Below, piece after piece: positions 51,231 to 61,289 of a stretch of DNA of 64,000 nt. The stretch comes from Microbacterium sorbitolivorans (lineage in GTDB: Bacteria; Actinomycetota; Actinomycetes; Actinomycetales; Microbacteriaceae). Position 1 is the stretch's first letter; each line of letters opens with the position of its first letter. Location of the stretch: NCBI RefSeq assembly GCF_003327285.1, contig NZ_KZ848473.1, forward strand, positions 806,001 through 870,000, in the 5' to 3' direction. The position numbers and the translations under genes are program-made. The notes under the pieces are model-generated. The model saw nothing but the letters and a program-made list of their open reading frames with translations. It had not been told where the DNA came from and did not search any database.

Positions 51231-52267
51231 CCGCGCTCGAGACGTCCGTCGCCACCATCCGCGCGGGCCGGATCCGCCGTGCGCGCCGTCGCACGATCGC
51301 CTCCCTCGTGCTCGCCGTGCTGCTCGTCGTGCTCGCCGCGGCGATGCTCATGCTCGGCAACACGTTCTACACGCCGGCTCAGGTGTGGGGCGTCATCATC
51401 GGGCAGGACGTGCCCGGCGCCTCCTTCACGGTCGGGACCCTCCGGATCCCGCGCCTCATCGCCGGCATCCTCGCGGGCATCGCATTCGGCGTCGCCGGAT
51501 CCACCTTCCAGACGATGCTGCGCAACCCCCTCGCGAGCCCCGACGTCATCGGCATCACCTCCGGCGCGTCGGCAGCGGCCGTTCTCGCGCTCGTCGTGCT
51601 GCACTGGTCGGCTGGCGCCACCACGGCCCTCGCCCTCGGCGTCGGCATCGCCACGGCCGTGGTCATCTACCTCGCGGCCCGCGGCGGCGAGTCAACCGGC
51701 GGCCGCCTGATCCTCATCGGCATCGGCATCGGCGCGATGCTCGACGCCGTCGTGCAGTTCCTCGTGCAGCGCGCCTCCGAGTGGGACGTCGCCGTCGCGA
51801 TGCGCTGGCTCACCGGAAGCCTCAACGGCGTGCAGCCCGACCGGCTGTGGCCGCTCGTCGCGGGCGTCGTCGTGCTCGTTCCCGTCATCCTCGCCGTCTC
51901 GCGCGGGCTCCGCGCGCTCGAGCTCGGAGACGCGTCGGCGACCGCGCTCGGCGTGAGCGTGAGCGCGACCCGCGTGATCCTGATCGTCGCGGCCGTCGCC
52001 CTCGCGTGTGTCGCGACCGCGACCACCGGACCCATCGCGTTTGTCGCGCTGCTTTCGGGCCCGATCGCGACCCGCGTCGTCGGCCCCGGGGCGCCCGCGC
52101 TCCTCTCGGCCGGCCTCGTCGGCGCCTGCCTCGTGCTCGGCGCCGACCTCATCGGCCAATTCGCCTTCGACACGGCGTTCCCCGTCGGCGTCATCACCGG
52201 CATCATCGGCGCGCCCTACCTGCTCTTCCTCCTCATCCGCATGAGCCGCAACGGAGGTTCCTCATGA
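51227..52267 (+). CDS. FecCD-type siderophore permease 2
   Basis: This 346-residue second permease subunit (ATG 51227, ATGA overlap) shows RIPRLIAGILAGIAFGVAGS, NPLASPDVIGITSGAS and GPIAFVALLSGPIATRV. The longer upstream reading in this frame is a shadow of permease 1. Confidence 0.92.
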   Translation: MTALETSVATIRAGRIRRARRRTIASLVLAVLLVVLAAAMLMLGNTFYTPAQVWGVIIGQDVPGASFTVGTLRIPRLIAGILAGIAFGVAGSTFQTMLRNPLASPDVIGITSGASAAAVLALVVLHWSAGATTALALGVGIATAVVIYLAARGGESTGGRLILIGIGIGAMLDAVVQFLVQRASEWDVAVAMRWLTGSLNGVQPDRLWPLVAGVVVLVPVILAVSRGLRALELGDASATALGVSVSATRVILIVAAVALACVATATTGPIAFVALLSGPIATRVVGPGAPALLSAGLVGACLVLGADLIGQFAFDTAFPVGVITGIIGAPYLLFLLIRMSRNGGSS

Positions 52268-53094
52268 CACTCGACCACTCCCTCGCGGCCAACGCGCTCT
52301 CGTCCGGCTACGGATCCCGCACGATCGTCGACGGCGTCGACCTCGAGCTCCCGCCCGGCAAAATCAGCGTCATCGTCGGCGCGAACGCGTGCGGCAAGTC
52401 GACCCTGCTCAAGACGATGTCGCGCCTCGTGCGCCCGTCGAGCGGCGCGGTCGTGCTCGACGGATCCGCGATCGACAAGATCCCGACGAAGAAGCTCGCG
52501 ACGACTCTCGGCCTGCTCCCGCAGCAGCCGATCGCGCCCGAGGGCATCGCCGTCGCCGACCTCGTGGGCCGCGGGCGCCACCCGCACCAGAAGATGTTCC
52601 GGGCGTGGACGGCGGAGGACGACGAGGCGGTGGCCGAGGCCCTGACTGCCACGGGCGTCGCCGACCTCGCCGACCGCAGCGTCGACGAACTCTCGGGCGG
52701 GCAGCGCCAGCGCGTGTGGATCGCGATGGCGCTCGCGCAGAACACCGACGTGCTCCTGCTCGACGAGCCGACGACGTTCCTCGATCTCGCCCACCAGGTC
52801 GAGGTGCTCGACCTCTTGACCGACCTCAACCTCTCGCGCGGCACGACGATCGCGATGGTCCTGCACGACATCAACCTCGCGGCGCGCTACGCCGATCACC
52901 TCTTCGCGATGCGCTCGGGCAAGCTCGTGGCGAGCGGCGCGCCCGCCGAGGTCGTCACGCCGGCGCTCATCGATCAGGTCTTCGGCCTCGACGCCGAGGT
53001 CTTCCTCGACCCCGTCTCGCACACCCCGCTGGTGATCCCCCGCGGTCGCCACCACGCAGATTCCCGCCCCACGCACATTGGAGCCCCCGCATGA
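52264..53094 (+). CDS. Siderophore ABC transporter ATPase
   Basis: This 276-residue FepC-type ATPase has Walker A at residues 39-46 (GANACGKS), Q-loop in LLPQQPIAPEG, signature LSGGQRQR, Walker B LLLDEPTTFLD and the H-loop in VLHDINLAARY. It couples to both neighbouring permeases and overlaps both flanking genes by 4 bp. Confidence 0.95.
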   Translation: MTLDHSLAANALSSGYGSRTIVDGVDLELPPGKISVIVGANACGKSTLLKTMSRLVRPSSGAVVLDGSAIDKIPTKKLATTLGLLPQQPIAPEGIAVADLVGRGRHPHQKMFRAWTAEDDEAVAEALTATGVADLADRSVDELSGGQRQRVWIAMALAQNTDVLLLDEPTTFLDLAHQVEVLDLLTDLNLSRGTTIAMVLHDINLAARYADHLFAMRSGKLVASGAPAEVVTPALIDQVFGLDAEVFLDPVSHTPLVIPRGRHHADSRPTHIGAPA

Positions 53095-53984
53095 CCGCCA
53101 CCCGGTTCTTCCGCGCGCGCGTGACGCGCATCACGCAGCTCACGCCGAGCTTCCGCCGCTTCACCGTGACGGCCGACGACATCAACGAGTATGGCGACCC
53201 GGGGTTCGATCAGCGCATCAAGGTGGTCTTCCCCACCGCGACCGTGTCGCTCGACGCGATGCCGACGGGCGAAGACTGGTACACCGAGTGGCGCGCCCTG
53301 CCGGAGGACGCGCGCCCGCCGTTCCGCACCTACACGACCCGCGCCGTGCGCCCCGGCGAGGTCGACATCGACATGGTCGCCCACGAACCCGACGGCCCCG
53401 CCTCGGTGTGGATCGAATCGGCAACCATCGGATCCGAGATCCTGATCGCCGCCCCGACGATCCACGCGACGGGCGTCAGCTACGGCATCGACTTCGTGCC
53501 GCCGGCGCAGACCGATGAGTACCTCCTCGTCGGCGACGAGACGGCCGCCCCCGCGATCGCGGTCATCCTCGAGCAGCTCCCGCGCGAGGCGACCGGCGTC
53601 GTCATCCTCGAGGTTCCCTACGCGCAGGATGTCGCGTACCTGCCCGAGCACCCGGGCTTCCGTGTCCACGCGGCCGCCCGCGAGGCCGGAGGGCGCCACG
53701 AGCACCTCGAGAGCGCCGTGCGCGAGCACGCGGGCGCGCTGTGCCCGAACGGCCGCGGATCCGAGGTCGAGGAGGTCGACATCGATTCGGGGATCCTGTG
53801 GGAGGTGCCGCGCACCGCGAAGGGCGGCGCGGCCCTCAAGTCGGCGCCGCTCTACGCGTGGATCGCCGGCGAGGCGAGCGCCGTGAAGTCGCTGCGCCGC
53901 CACCTCGTGCGCGACGTGGGCGTCGATCGCCGTGCCGTGTCGTTCATGGGCTACTGGCGCCTCGGCCGCGCCGAGGGCAGCTAA
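53091..53984 (+). CDS. Siderophore-interacting protein (ferric reductase, SIP family)
   Basis: This 297-residue cytosolic flavoprotein releases iron from imported siderophores by NAD(P)H-dependent reduction. It has an N-terminal FAD-binding barrel with the RTYTTR-type motif (FRTYTTRAVRPGEVDIDMV) and a C-terminal SIP domain ending VSFMGYWRLGRAE. It is the last gene of the iron-uptake operon. Confidence 0.92.
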   Translation: MTATRFFRARVTRITQLTPSFRRFTVTADDINEYGDPGFDQRIKVVFPTATVSLDAMPTGEDWYTEWRALPEDARPPFRTYTTRAVRPGEVDIDMVAHEPDGPASVWIESATIGSEILIAAPTIHATGVSYGIDFVPPAQTDEYLLVGDETAAPAIAVILEQLPREATGVVILEVPYAQDVAYLPEHPGFRVHAAAREAGGRHEHLESAVREHAGALCPNGRGSEVEEVDIDSGILWEVPRTAKGGAALKSAPLYAWIAGEASAVKSLRRHLVRDVGVDRRAVSFMGYWRLGRAEGS

Positions 53985-53987
53985 GCG

Positions 53988-54983
53988 CTAGTCGGCGACG
54001 AGCGCCTGGGCGAGCGCCTCGTCGATGACGAGGTCGGTCGCGACGCCCGCCGCGAGGGCTCCCCGCACGGCGGGGAGCTTCGGCAGCCCCGACACGACGC
54101 AGATGCGGCGCGGGATCCGGCGGAGGCGGTTGATCGCCGGCCCCGTCCCGCGGGCGTTCAGCGCGATGTCCTCCGACGTGCCGTCGGCGCGGAAGAACAC
54201 CGTCGAGACGTCACCGACCGCGCGGTCCTCGCGGAGGCTCTGGTAGTCGGCGCGCTCGAGGTAGCCGCCGACGTACACGCGGCTCGGCACGGCCGCGAGC
54301 GGCGAACCGAGCCCGAAGAGCGCGATGTCGAGGCGGTCCTGGATCCGCAGCACGCGGCGGGTGCTGCGCTCGCGCCACATCGCCTCCTTCGTGCGCGGGT
54401 CGTCGAAGAACGCCGGAACCGGAAACTGCTGCACATCCGCCCCGAACGCCGTGCCGAAGCGCTCGAGGATCTCGCTCGCGAGGCCGACGCCCGACGTCAG
54501 CGTATTGCCCGCGCCGTTCAGCTGGACGACCGTCGTGCCGTGCGTGTCGCGCGTCGGCAGGTGGCGGCTCACCGCCGCGATCGTGGATCCCCACGCCACG
54601 CCGAGCGACATGTTCGAGTCGAAAAACTCGCCCACGAGGCGGCCCGCCGTCATCGCGACGCGTTCGAGGCGATCGACCTCGCTGACGCCGGCACCCGCCG
54701 GAACGACGTGCGCCGTCACGTGGAAACGGCTCCTGATCTCGTGTTCCAGCGACGCGCCGTGCTCGTGCGGAGCGTGCACGCGGATCTCGACGAGCCCCAC
54801 ATCGCGCGCGTGCTGGATGAGGCGCGAGACCGACGAGCGCGAGACGCGAAGCTCGCGCGCGATCGACTCCATCGTCAGCCCCTGCACGTAGTACAGCCGC
54901 GCCGCCGTCAGCGCCTGCTGCAGCCGCGACTCGGCGCTCCGCGGCGCCTCCGGCGCGTCGATCGGGCCCGCCATGTCGGCCAT
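53988..54983 (-). CDS. SorC/DeoR-family transcriptional regulator of glycerol genes
   Basis: This 331-residue regulator (ATG 54983 after GGAGGAGGCGAG) has an N-terminal HTH (YVQGLTMESIARELRVSRSSVSRLIQHA) and a SorC-type sugar-phosphate-binding domain (GVAWGSTIAAV, GIGSPL-like FGLGSPLA). It is divergent from glpD-glpK, with two palindromic sites between. It probably responds to a glycerol metabolite such as glycerol-3-phosphate; the ligand is inferred from context. Confidence 0.85.
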   Translation of the reverse strand: MADMAGPIDAPEAPRSAESRLQQALTAARLYYVQGLTMESIARELRVSRSSVSRLIQHARDVGLVEIRVHAPHEHGASLEHEIRSRFHVTAHVVPAGAGVSEVDRLERVAMTAGRLVGEFFDSNMSLGVAWGSTIAAVSRHLPTRDTHGTTVVQLNGAGNTLTSGVGLASEILERFGTAFGADVQQFPVPAFFDDPRTKEAMWRERSTRRVLRIQDRLDIALFGLGSPLAAVPSRVYVGGYLERADYQSLREDRAVGDVSTVFFRADGTSEDIALNARGTGPAINRLRRIPRRICVVSGLPKLPAVRGALAAGVATDLVIDEALAQALVAD

Positions 54984-55007
54984 CTCGCCTCCTCCGTCGC
55001 GCCGCCG

Positions 55008-55023
55008 CTGCACATTTGTGCAG
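55008..55023. promoter_or_regulatory. Operator O1 in the glpD/regulator intergenic region
   Basis: CTGCACATTTGTGCAG is a perfect palindrome with 7-bp arms and a TT centre, 25 bp upstream of the regulator start. It probably controls autoregulation. Confidence 0.65.
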
Positions 55024-55068
55024 TCGCCTTGCGCATCCGTCCAATCGGCCCCAGCCTAGTGATAATCC

Positions 55069-55084
55069 CTGCACACTCGTGAAG
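55069..55084. promoter_or_regulatory. Operator O2 before glpD
   Basis: CTGCACACTCGTGAAG repeats the O1 word CTGCACA at 61-bp spacing and lies just after GATAAT (a possible -10), 26 bp before glpD. A bound regulator would block glpD transcription. Confidence 0.5.
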
Positions 55085-55109
55085 AGATCCCCCACGCCGA
55101 AGGAGGAGC

Positions 55110-56825
55110 ATGTCTACCTCACCATCCACCGCCGGACAGCGCGAAGCGACGCTGCGCACGATCCGCGAGAACCCTCGTGCCCAGGTCGTCATTATTGGTG
55201 GCGGCATTAACGGAATCTCGACCTTCCGAGACCTCGCGCTCCAGGGCGTCGACGTGCTCCTCGTCGAGCGGGGCGACTTCGCATCCGGCGCCTCCGCGGC
55301 ATCGAGCCACATGGTGCACGGCGGCATCCGCTACCTCGAGAACGGCGAGTTCCGCCTCGTGCACGAGTCGGTCGTCGAGCGCAACGACCTCCTGAAGACG
55401 GCGCCGCACTTCGTGAAGCCGCTGAAGACCACCGTGCCGATGTACCACTTCTGGTCGGGCCTGTTCCAGGCGCCCTTCAAGTTCCTCTTCGGCCGCTCCG
55501 GCAAGCCCGTCGAGCGCGGCGCCGCGATGATCAAGATCGGCCTCACGATCTACGACCTCTTCGTCGGCCCCGGCCGTCGCACCCCGTGGCACCGCTTCCA
55601 CGGCCACACCGCATCGCTTCGCGAGCTCCCCCGCCTCAACCCGAGGGTCAAGTACACCGCGACCTACTTCGACGCCTCGATGCACGACCCCGAGCGCCTC
55701 GCGCTCGACGTGCTGATCGACGGCCTCGAGTCGAACCGCTCGGCCCACGCGCTCAACTACGTCGAGGCGATCGGCTTCACCGGCACGGGCGTGACGCTGC
55801 GCGATCGCGAGACGGGCGAGACCTTCACGGTCGAGGCCGACGCCGTCGTCAACGCCAGCGGTCCCTGGGCCGACCTCACGAACGACGCTCTCGGCAAGGC
55901 CACCCGCTTCATGGGCGGCACGAAGGGCTCGCACATCGTGCTCGATAACCCCGAGCTCGTCGCCGCCACGGGCGGGCGCGAGATCTTCTTCGAGCACTCC
56001 GATGGCCGCATCGTGCTGATCTACCCGCTCAAGGGCCGCGTCATGGTCGGCACGACCGACATCGCGGCCGACCCGGCCGAGCCCGCGCGCTGCACCGAAG
56101 AGGAGGTCGACTACTTCCTCGACCTCATCACCGACGTGTTCCCCGATATCGCCGTCTCGCGCGATCAGATCGTCTACCGCTTCAGCGGCATCCGCCCACT
56201 GCCGGCGAGCGACGCATCGAGCACGGGCCAGATCTCGCGCGACTACCGCCTCGTCGTCGATCAGTCGCGCGGCATCCCCGTCACGACCCTCGTGGGCGGC
56301 AAGTGGACCACGTTCCGCGCGCTCGGCGAGACCCTCTCCGACCTCGTGCTCGATCAGATTGGCGTGCCGCGCGCCGTCACCACGAAGCACCGCGCGATCG
56401 GCGGCGGCCGCGACTTCCCGATGACGCCCCGCGCCCGCGGCGTCTGGCTGCGCTCCCGGATCCCCGGATCCGGCACCCGCGGCAACGTGCTTCTCGGTCG
56501 CTACGGCACCCGCGCCGCGGCAGTGTGGGACACGATCGAGGCCGAGCACGACGAGGCCCTCGCCGGCGACCGGCTCTCGACGCGCGAGCTCGCCTGGATG
56601 GTCGACCACGAGCACATCGTGCACCTCGCCGACGTCATCCTGCGCCGCACCGACCTCGCGTTCACGGGATCCGTGACGCCGGAGCTGCTCGCCCGCGTCG
56701 CCGACACCCTCGCGCCGCTGCTCGGCTGGGATGCCGACCGCGTCGCCGAGGAGATCGACGACACCGTGACGCAGCTGCGCGAGGCGCACGGCGTCACCCT
56801 CGTCGCGGAGACCGCCGATGTCTGA
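55110..56825 (+). CDS. glpD: Glycerol-3-phosphate dehydrogenase (aerobic, FAD)
   Basis: This 571-residue membrane-associated flavoenzyme oxidises glycerol-3-phosphate to dihydroxyacetone phosphate and passes electrons to quinone. The FAD motif [21 protein letters not shown] is at about residues 26-46. The GlpD signatures [23 protein letters not shown] and GGKWTTFR are present. ATG 55110 follows AAGGAGGAG. It overlaps glpK by 8 bp. Confidence 0.95.
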   Translation: MSTSPSTAGQREATLRTIRENPRAQVVIIGGGINGISTFRDLALQGVDVLLVERGDFASGASAASSHMVHGGIRYLENGEFRLVHESVVERNDLLKTAPHFVKPLKTTVPMYHFWSGLFQAPFKFLFGRSGKPVERGAAMIKIGLTIYDLFVGPGRRTPWHRFHGHTASLRELPRLNPRVKYTATYFDASMHDPERLALDVLIDGLESNRSAHALNYVEAIGFTGTGVTLRDRETGETFTVEADAVVNASGPWADLTNDALGKATRFMGGTKGSHIVLDNPELVAATGGREIFFEHSDGRIVLIYPLKGRVMVGTTDIAADPAEPARCTEEEVDYFLDLITDVFPDIAVSRDQIVYRFSGIRPLPASDASSTGQISRDYRLVVDQSRGIPVTTLVGGKWTTFRALGETLSDLVLDQIGVPRAVTTKHRAIGGGRDFPMTPRARGVWLRSRIPGSGTRGNVLLGRYGTRAAAVWDTIEAEHDEALAGDRLSTRELAWMVDHEHIVHLADVILRRTDLAFTGSVTPELLARVADTLAPLLGWDADRVAEEIDDTVTQLREAHGVTLVAETADV

Positions 56826-58335
56826 TTACATCCTCGCGATCGATCAGGGCACGACGTCGAGCCGCGCGATCATCTTCGACCGCTCGGGCACGCTCGTCGC
56901 AACCGGCCAGAAGGAGCACGAGCAGATCCTGCCGAAGCCCGGCTGGGTCGAGCACGACCCGGTCGAGATCTGGAAGAACGTGCAGGAGGTCATCGGCCTC
57001 GCCCTCAGCCGCGCCGGCCTCACCCGCCACCACCTCGCGGGCATCGGCATCACGAACCAGCGCGAGACCGCCGTCGTGTGGGATCGCGCGACCGGTGAGC
57101 CCGTGCACAACGCGATCGTCTGGCAAGACACGCGCACGCAGCACATCGTCGACCGACTCGCGGAGGGTCACGGCACCGACCGGTACAAGAACATCGTGGG
57201 TCTCCCGCTCGCGACGTACTTCGCCGGCACGAAGATCGCGTGGATCCTCGAAAACGTGCCGGGCGCGCGCGAGCGGGCCGAGCGCGGCGAGCTGCTCTTC
57301 GGTACGACCGACACGTGGGTGTTGTGGAACCTGACGGGCGGCCCCAGGGGTGGCGTTCACGTCACCGACGTGACGAACGCCTCGCGCACGCTGTTCATGG
57401 ATCTCGACACGCTCGACTGGCGCGACGACATCCTCGCCGACTTCGGCGTGCCGCGGTCGATGATGCCCGAGATCCGCTCGTCGAGCGAGATTTACGGCCA
57501 CGCGAAAGACTCGTCGCTGCTGCGCGAGACCCCGATCGCGGGCATCCTCGGCGACCAGCAGGCCGCGACCTTCGGGCAGGCCGCGTTCCAGGCGGGCGAG
57601 AGCAAGAACACCTACGGCACCGGCAATTTCCTCATCTTCCAGACGGGCGAGGAGAAGATCCTCTCGTCGGGCGGCCTCTTGACGACCGTCGGCTACAAGC
57701 TCGGCGACCAGCCGGTGCAGTACGCGCTCGAGGGATCCGTCGCGGTCACGGGATCGCTCATCCAGTGGCTGCGCGACCAGCTCGGGATCATCCGGTCGGC
57801 GCCCGAGGTCGAGACGCTCGCCGCGGCCGTGGAGGACAACGGCGGCGTCTACCTCGTGCCGGCCTTCAGCGGCCTCTTCGCGCCGTATTGGCGGCCGGAC
57901 GCGCGCGGCGTGATCGTGGGCCTCACCCGGTTCGCGAACAAGGGCCACATCGCCCGCGCCGCGCTCGAGGCCGTCGCCTTCCAGACGAGGGATGTGCTCG
58001 ACGCCGTCGGCACCGACACCCCGCTCGACCTCACCGAGCTGCGCGTCGACGGCGGCATGGTCGCCAACGACACGCTGATGCAGTTCCAGGCCGACATCCT
58101 CGGCGTTCCCGTCGTGCGCCCCGTCATCACCGAGACGACCGCGCTCGGCGCCGCCTACGCCGCGGGTCTCGCAACGGGCTTCTGGACGGGCCTCGACGAG
58201 CTCCGCGCGAACTGGCGCGAGGACAAGCGGTGGGAGCCGCGCATGGACGCGTCGGAGGTCAACCGCCTCATGCACGGCTGGCGCAAGGCGATCGCCAAGT
58301 CCCTCGACTGGGTCGACGACGACACCAAGCAGTAG
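56818..58335 (+). CDS. glpK: Glycerol kinase
   Basis: This 505-residue FGGY kinase makes glycerol-3-phosphate, the substrate of GlpD. It has [36 protein letters not shown] and the C-terminal [16 protein letters not shown]. The length is that of the family. It overlaps glpD by 8 bp, so the pathway pair is coupled. No glpF transporter gene is present in the window. Confidence 0.96.
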   Translation: MSDYILAIDQGTTSSRAIIFDRSGTLVATGQKEHEQILPKPGWVEHDPVEIWKNVQEVIGLALSRAGLTRHHLAGIGITNQRETAVVWDRATGEPVHNAIVWQDTRTQHIVDRLAEGHGTDRYKNIVGLPLATYFAGTKIAWILENVPGARERAERGELLFGTTDTWVLWNLTGGPRGGVHVTDVTNASRTLFMDLDTLDWRDDILADFGVPRSMMPEIRSSSEIYGHAKDSSLLRETPIAGILGDQQAATFGQAAFQAGESKNTYGTGNFLIFQTGEEKILSSGGLLTTVGYKLGDQPVQYALEGSVAVTGSLIQWLRDQLGIIRSAPEVETLAAAVEDNGGVYLVPAFSGLFAPYWRPDARGVIVGLTRFANKGHIARAALEAVAFQTRDVLDAVGTDTPLDLTELRVDGGMVANDTLMQFQADILGVPVVRPVITETTALGAAYAAGLATGFWTGLDELRANWREDKRWEPRMDASEVNRLMHGWRKAIAKSLDWVDDDTKQ

Positions 58336-58337
58336 AC

Positions 58338-58372
58338 GAGAGAAGGGCGGCCCCTCTGGCCGCCCTTCTCTC
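58338..58372. terminator. glpK terminator
   Basis: A perfect 15-bp stem (GAGAGAAGGGCGGCC and its complement) with a CCTCT loop starts just after the glpK stop. A second, imperfect hairpin (GGGGCGGCCC / GGGCCACCCC) follows at about 58378-58400. Confidence 0.85.
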
Positions 58373-58411
58373 ATAAAGGGGCGGCCCGAAGGGCCACCCC
58401 CAAATAGAACG

Positions 58412-58458
58412 CTAGATAGGTTGAGGGCGGCCCCGCTGGCCGCCCTCAACCTATCTAG
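58412..58458. terminator. ffh terminator with 21-bp perfect stem overlapping the stop codon
   Basis: The 21-nt arms run 58412-58432 and 58438-58458 around a CCGCT loop. The stem includes the ffh stop codon (58455-58457 on the minus strand), so the last codon of ffh lies in the hairpin. Confidence 0.8.
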
Positions 58459-59999
58459 CTCTTCCCGAACAGCTTCTGGATCTCGGCCATGTCGGCCTCG
58501 CTCGGCTGGGGCGCCTGGGCGCCCAGGCCGAAACCGGATCCGGTGGGCACCGACTCGGCGACCGGCTCGACGGCGCGCTTAGCGGGGTTGCCCGAGCGTC
58601 CGCCCTGGAACTTGCCCTTGGCCTTCTTCGCGCGCTTGCTCGACGGCTTCATGCCGGGCATCGCGCCCATGCCGGGGATGCCAGCGTTCTCGCCGCGGGC
58701 GACCTTCTTCATCATCTTGGCGGCCTGCTCGAAGCGGTTCACGAGCTGGTTCACCTCGGTGACGCTGACGCCGGATCCGCGGGCGATGCGCGCGCGGCGC
58801 GAGCCGTTGAGGATCTTCGTGTTGTTGCGCTCGGCGGGCGTCATGCCGCGGATGATCGCCTCGGTGCGGCCGATCTCGCTCTCGTCGAAGTTCTCGAGCT
58901 GCTGCTTCATCTGCCCGCCCATGCCGGGAAGCATGCCGAGCATCTTCTTCATCGAGCCCATCTTCTTGAGCTGCTGCATCTGCTCGAGGAAGTCTTCGAG
59001 CGTGAAGGCCTCCTTCGCGAGTTTCTCGGCGACCTTGCGGGCCTCCTCCTCGTCGAACGCAGACTGCGCCTGCTCGATGAGGGTGAGGATGTCGCCGAGG
59101 TCGAGGATGCGGCTCGCCATGCGGTCGGGGTGGAAGTCTTCGAGCGCGTCGAGCGTCTCGCCGTTCGAGGCAAAGATGATTGGGCGGCCGGTCACGGATG
59201 CGACCGAGAGCGCCGCACCACCGCGGGCGTCACCGTCGAGCTTCGAGAGCACGACACCGGTGAAGTCGACGCCGTCCTGGAACGCCTTGGCCGTGTTGAC
59301 CGCGTCCTGACCGATCATCGAGTCGATGACGAAGAGCACCTCGTCGGGGTCGGTCGCCTTGCGGATCTTCGACGCCTGCTTCATCAGCTCTTCGTCGACG
59401 CCGAGGCGGCCGGCGGTGTCGATGATGACCACGTCGTGCTGCTTCTGGCGGGCGAACTCGACGCCGGCCTTCGACACCTTGACGGGGTCGCCGACGCCGT
59501 TGCCGGGCTCGGGCGCGTAGATCGCAGCGCCGGCCTGCTCGGCGACGACCTGCAACTGGTTCACCGCGTTGGGGCGCTGGAGGTCGGCGGCGACGAGGAT
59601 CGGCGTGTGGCCCTCTCCCTGGAGCTTCTTCGCGAGCTTGCCCGCGAAGGTCGTCTTACCGGATCCCTGCAGGCCCGCGAGCATGATGACCGTCGGGGCC
59701 ACCTTCGCGAACTGCAGCTTGCGCTGCGTGCCGCCGAGGATCTCGACGAGCTCCTCGTTGACGATCTGCACGACCTGCTGCGCGGGGTTCAGTGCCTTGT
59801 TGACCTCGTCGCTGAGCGCGCGCTCGCGCACCTTCGCGGTGAAGTCCTTCACGACCTGCAGCGCGACGTCGGCGTCGAGCAGGGCGCGACGAATCTCGCG
59901 GACGGTGCCGTCGACGTCGGACGCCGACAGGCGACCCTTCGTGCGGAGGTTCTTGAATGTCTCGACGAGACGGTCGGAAAGCGTGCCGAAAGTAGCCAT
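58455..59999 (-). CDS. ffh: Signal recognition particle protein Ffh (SRP54)
   Basis: This 514-residue GTPase binds signal sequences and 4.5S RNA. It has an N domain, a G domain with the P-loop GLQGSGKTTFAGKLAKK, DTAGRLGVDEELM and TKLDGDARGG-type SKLDGDARGGAALS, and a Met-rich M domain (MQQLKKMGSMKKMLGMLPGMGG). A Gly/Lys/Pro-rich tail follows. It is convergent with glpK. Confidence 0.97.
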   Translation of the reverse strand: MATFGTLSDRLVETFKNLRTKGRLSASDVDGTVREIRRALLDADVALQVVKDFTAKVRERALSDEVNKALNPAQQVVQIVNEELVEILGGTQRKLQFAKVAPTVIMLAGLQGSGKTTFAGKLAKKLQGEGHTPILVAADLQRPNAVNQLQVVAEQAGAAIYAPEPGNGVGDPVKVSKAGVEFARQKQHDVVIIDTAGRLGVDEELMKQASKIRKATDPDEVLFVIDSMIGQDAVNTAKAFQDGVDFTGVVLSKLDGDARGGAALSVASVTGRPIIFASNGETLDALEDFHPDRMASRILDLGDILTLIEQAQSAFDEEEARKVAEKLAKEAFTLEDFLEQMQQLKKMGSMKKMLGMLPGMGGQMKQQLENFDESEIGRTEAIIRGMTPAERNNTKILNGSRRARIARGSGVSVTEVNQLVNRFEQAAKMMKKVARGENAGIPGMGAMPGMKPSSKRAKKAKGKFQGGRSGNPAKRAVEPVAESVPTGSGFGLGAQAPQPSEADMAEIQKLFGKS

Positions 60000-60011
60000 G
60001 GTGGCCCTATT

Positions 60012-60566
60012 CTACCGTGACGAGCCGCCCAGAACTCCGAGGGCGCGCTCCAGGTGCTCTTCGAGCGGTGCGGATCCCGCGCCGCTGGCCGCCCAGGCCG
60101 AGATCGCGGCGAGGACGGCGGCCCCGTACGCGCCGCCGAGCACGCGCGCGGCGAGCGGATCCGTGCCCTCGCGGCGGAGGGCCGCGGCGGCGAGGTCGGC
60201 GATGCGCTTCATGCGCAGGGCGCCCTCGCGCTCGAGGTGATCCTCGATCTGCATCGCCTCGGCGTTAGCGATCGCGAGGGCGAGCGCGTCCGGCGCGAAG
60301 CCGTCGACGAGCGCACGCACGCACTCGCGCACCGGCAGGCGGTCGTCGGCGTCGCGGATCCGCTCGTCGAGCGCGGTCCACAGCAGCTCGGCCTTGCCGG
60401 GCGCGTAGTTGAAGAAGCTCGAGCGCGCGATGCCCGCGCGCTGGGCGATCTCGGCGACGTTCGTGGCCTCGTAGCCCTGCTCGAGGAAGAGCTCGCACGC
60501 GGCCTCGGCGAGCATCTCGCTCGTAATTGCGCGGGGTCGCCCCCTCTTGCCCGTCTGGATCGCCAT
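60012..60566 (-). CDS. TetR/AcrR-family transcriptional regulator
   Basis: This 184-residue repressor has an N-terminal HTH (AEIAQRAGIARSSFFNYAPGKAELLW) and a helical ligand-binding domain. It is divergent from lipB with 78 bp between. Target and ligand are unknown. It could control lipB-lipA, but its own or an unlinked target is equally possible. Confidence 0.9.
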   Translation of the reverse strand: MAIQTGKRGRPRAITSEMLAEAACELFLEQGYEATNVAEIAQRAGIARSSFFNYAPGKAELLWTALDERIRDADDRLPVRECVRALVDGFAPDALALAIANAEAMQIEDHLEREGALRMKRIADLAAAALRREGTDPLAARVLGGAYGAAVLAAISAWAASGAGSAPLEEHLERALGVLGGSSR

Positions 60567-60644
60567 GCCTCCAGCCTATTGCGCGCCTCATATGCGAGAC
60601 GCGTTATGGTTTGTTAGACACCGTCCACAATCGAGGGATATCGC

Positions 60645-61289
60645 ATGTCCGACGTACTGGAGGCGGGCTTCGCGCCCGCCACCGTGCCGTATCAAGAGGG
60701 CTGGGACCTGCAGCGCCGGATCCACGCCGAGGTCGTCGCGGGAACGCGGGCTGAGACCCTGATCCTGCTGGAGCACGAGGCGGTCTTCACCGCCGGTTCC
60801 CGCACGGCGCCCCACGAGCGCCCCCGCGGATCCGCGACGCCCGTGATCGACGTCGATCGCGGCGGGAAGATCACTTGGCACGGGCCGGGCCAGCTCGTCG
60901 GGTATCCGATCATCCGCGTGAGCGACCGCGTCGACGCCGTCGCCGTCGTGCGCGGCCTCGAGCGCATGCTCATCGACCTCATCGCGCCCTTTGGCGTCGC
61001 CGGCGTGCAGATCGAGGGCCGCAGCGGCGTCTGGGTCCAGCGCGCCGACGGATCCGCCGACAAGATCGCGGCGATCGGCATGCGCGTGCAGAAGGGCGTC
61101 ACGATGCACGGCTTCGCGCTCAACTGCAACCACTCGCTCGACCCGTACGCCGAGATCGTCGCGTGCGGCATTTCCGACGCGGGCGTCACCACCATCGCCC
61201 GCGAGTCAGGGCGGGACATCTCCCCCGCCGCCATCAAGGACGCCACCGCGTCCGCCTTCCGCGACGCCTTCGAGAGGATCCCCGCATGA
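60645..61289 (+). CDS. lipB: Octanoyltransferase LipB
   Basis: This 214-residue enzyme moves octanoate from acyl carrier protein to lipoyl domains. It has the family motif [18 protein letters not shown] and the catalytic pair K140 (DKIAAIG) and C174 (ACGIS). The stop overlaps the lipA start (ATGA). Its substrates here include the three lipoyl domains of the E2 at 2786-4894. Confidence 0.95.
   Translation: MSDVLEAGFAPATVPYQEGWDLQRRIHAEVVAGTRAETLILLEHEAVFTAGSRTAPHERPRGSATPVIDVDRGGKITWHGPGQLVGYPIIRVSDRVDAVAVVRGLERMLIDLIAPFGVAGVQIEGRSGVWVQRADGSADKIAAIGMRVQKGVTMHGFALNCNHSLDPYAEIVACGISDAGVTTIARESGRDISPAAIKDATASAFRDAFERIPA

Noticed and set aside
50240-53984. Large overlapping frames in the siderophore operon giving Arg-rich proteins of 500-675 residues
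   Set aside because: Only their terminal parts correspond to true genes; the remainder are other-frame shadows of the permeases and ATPase.
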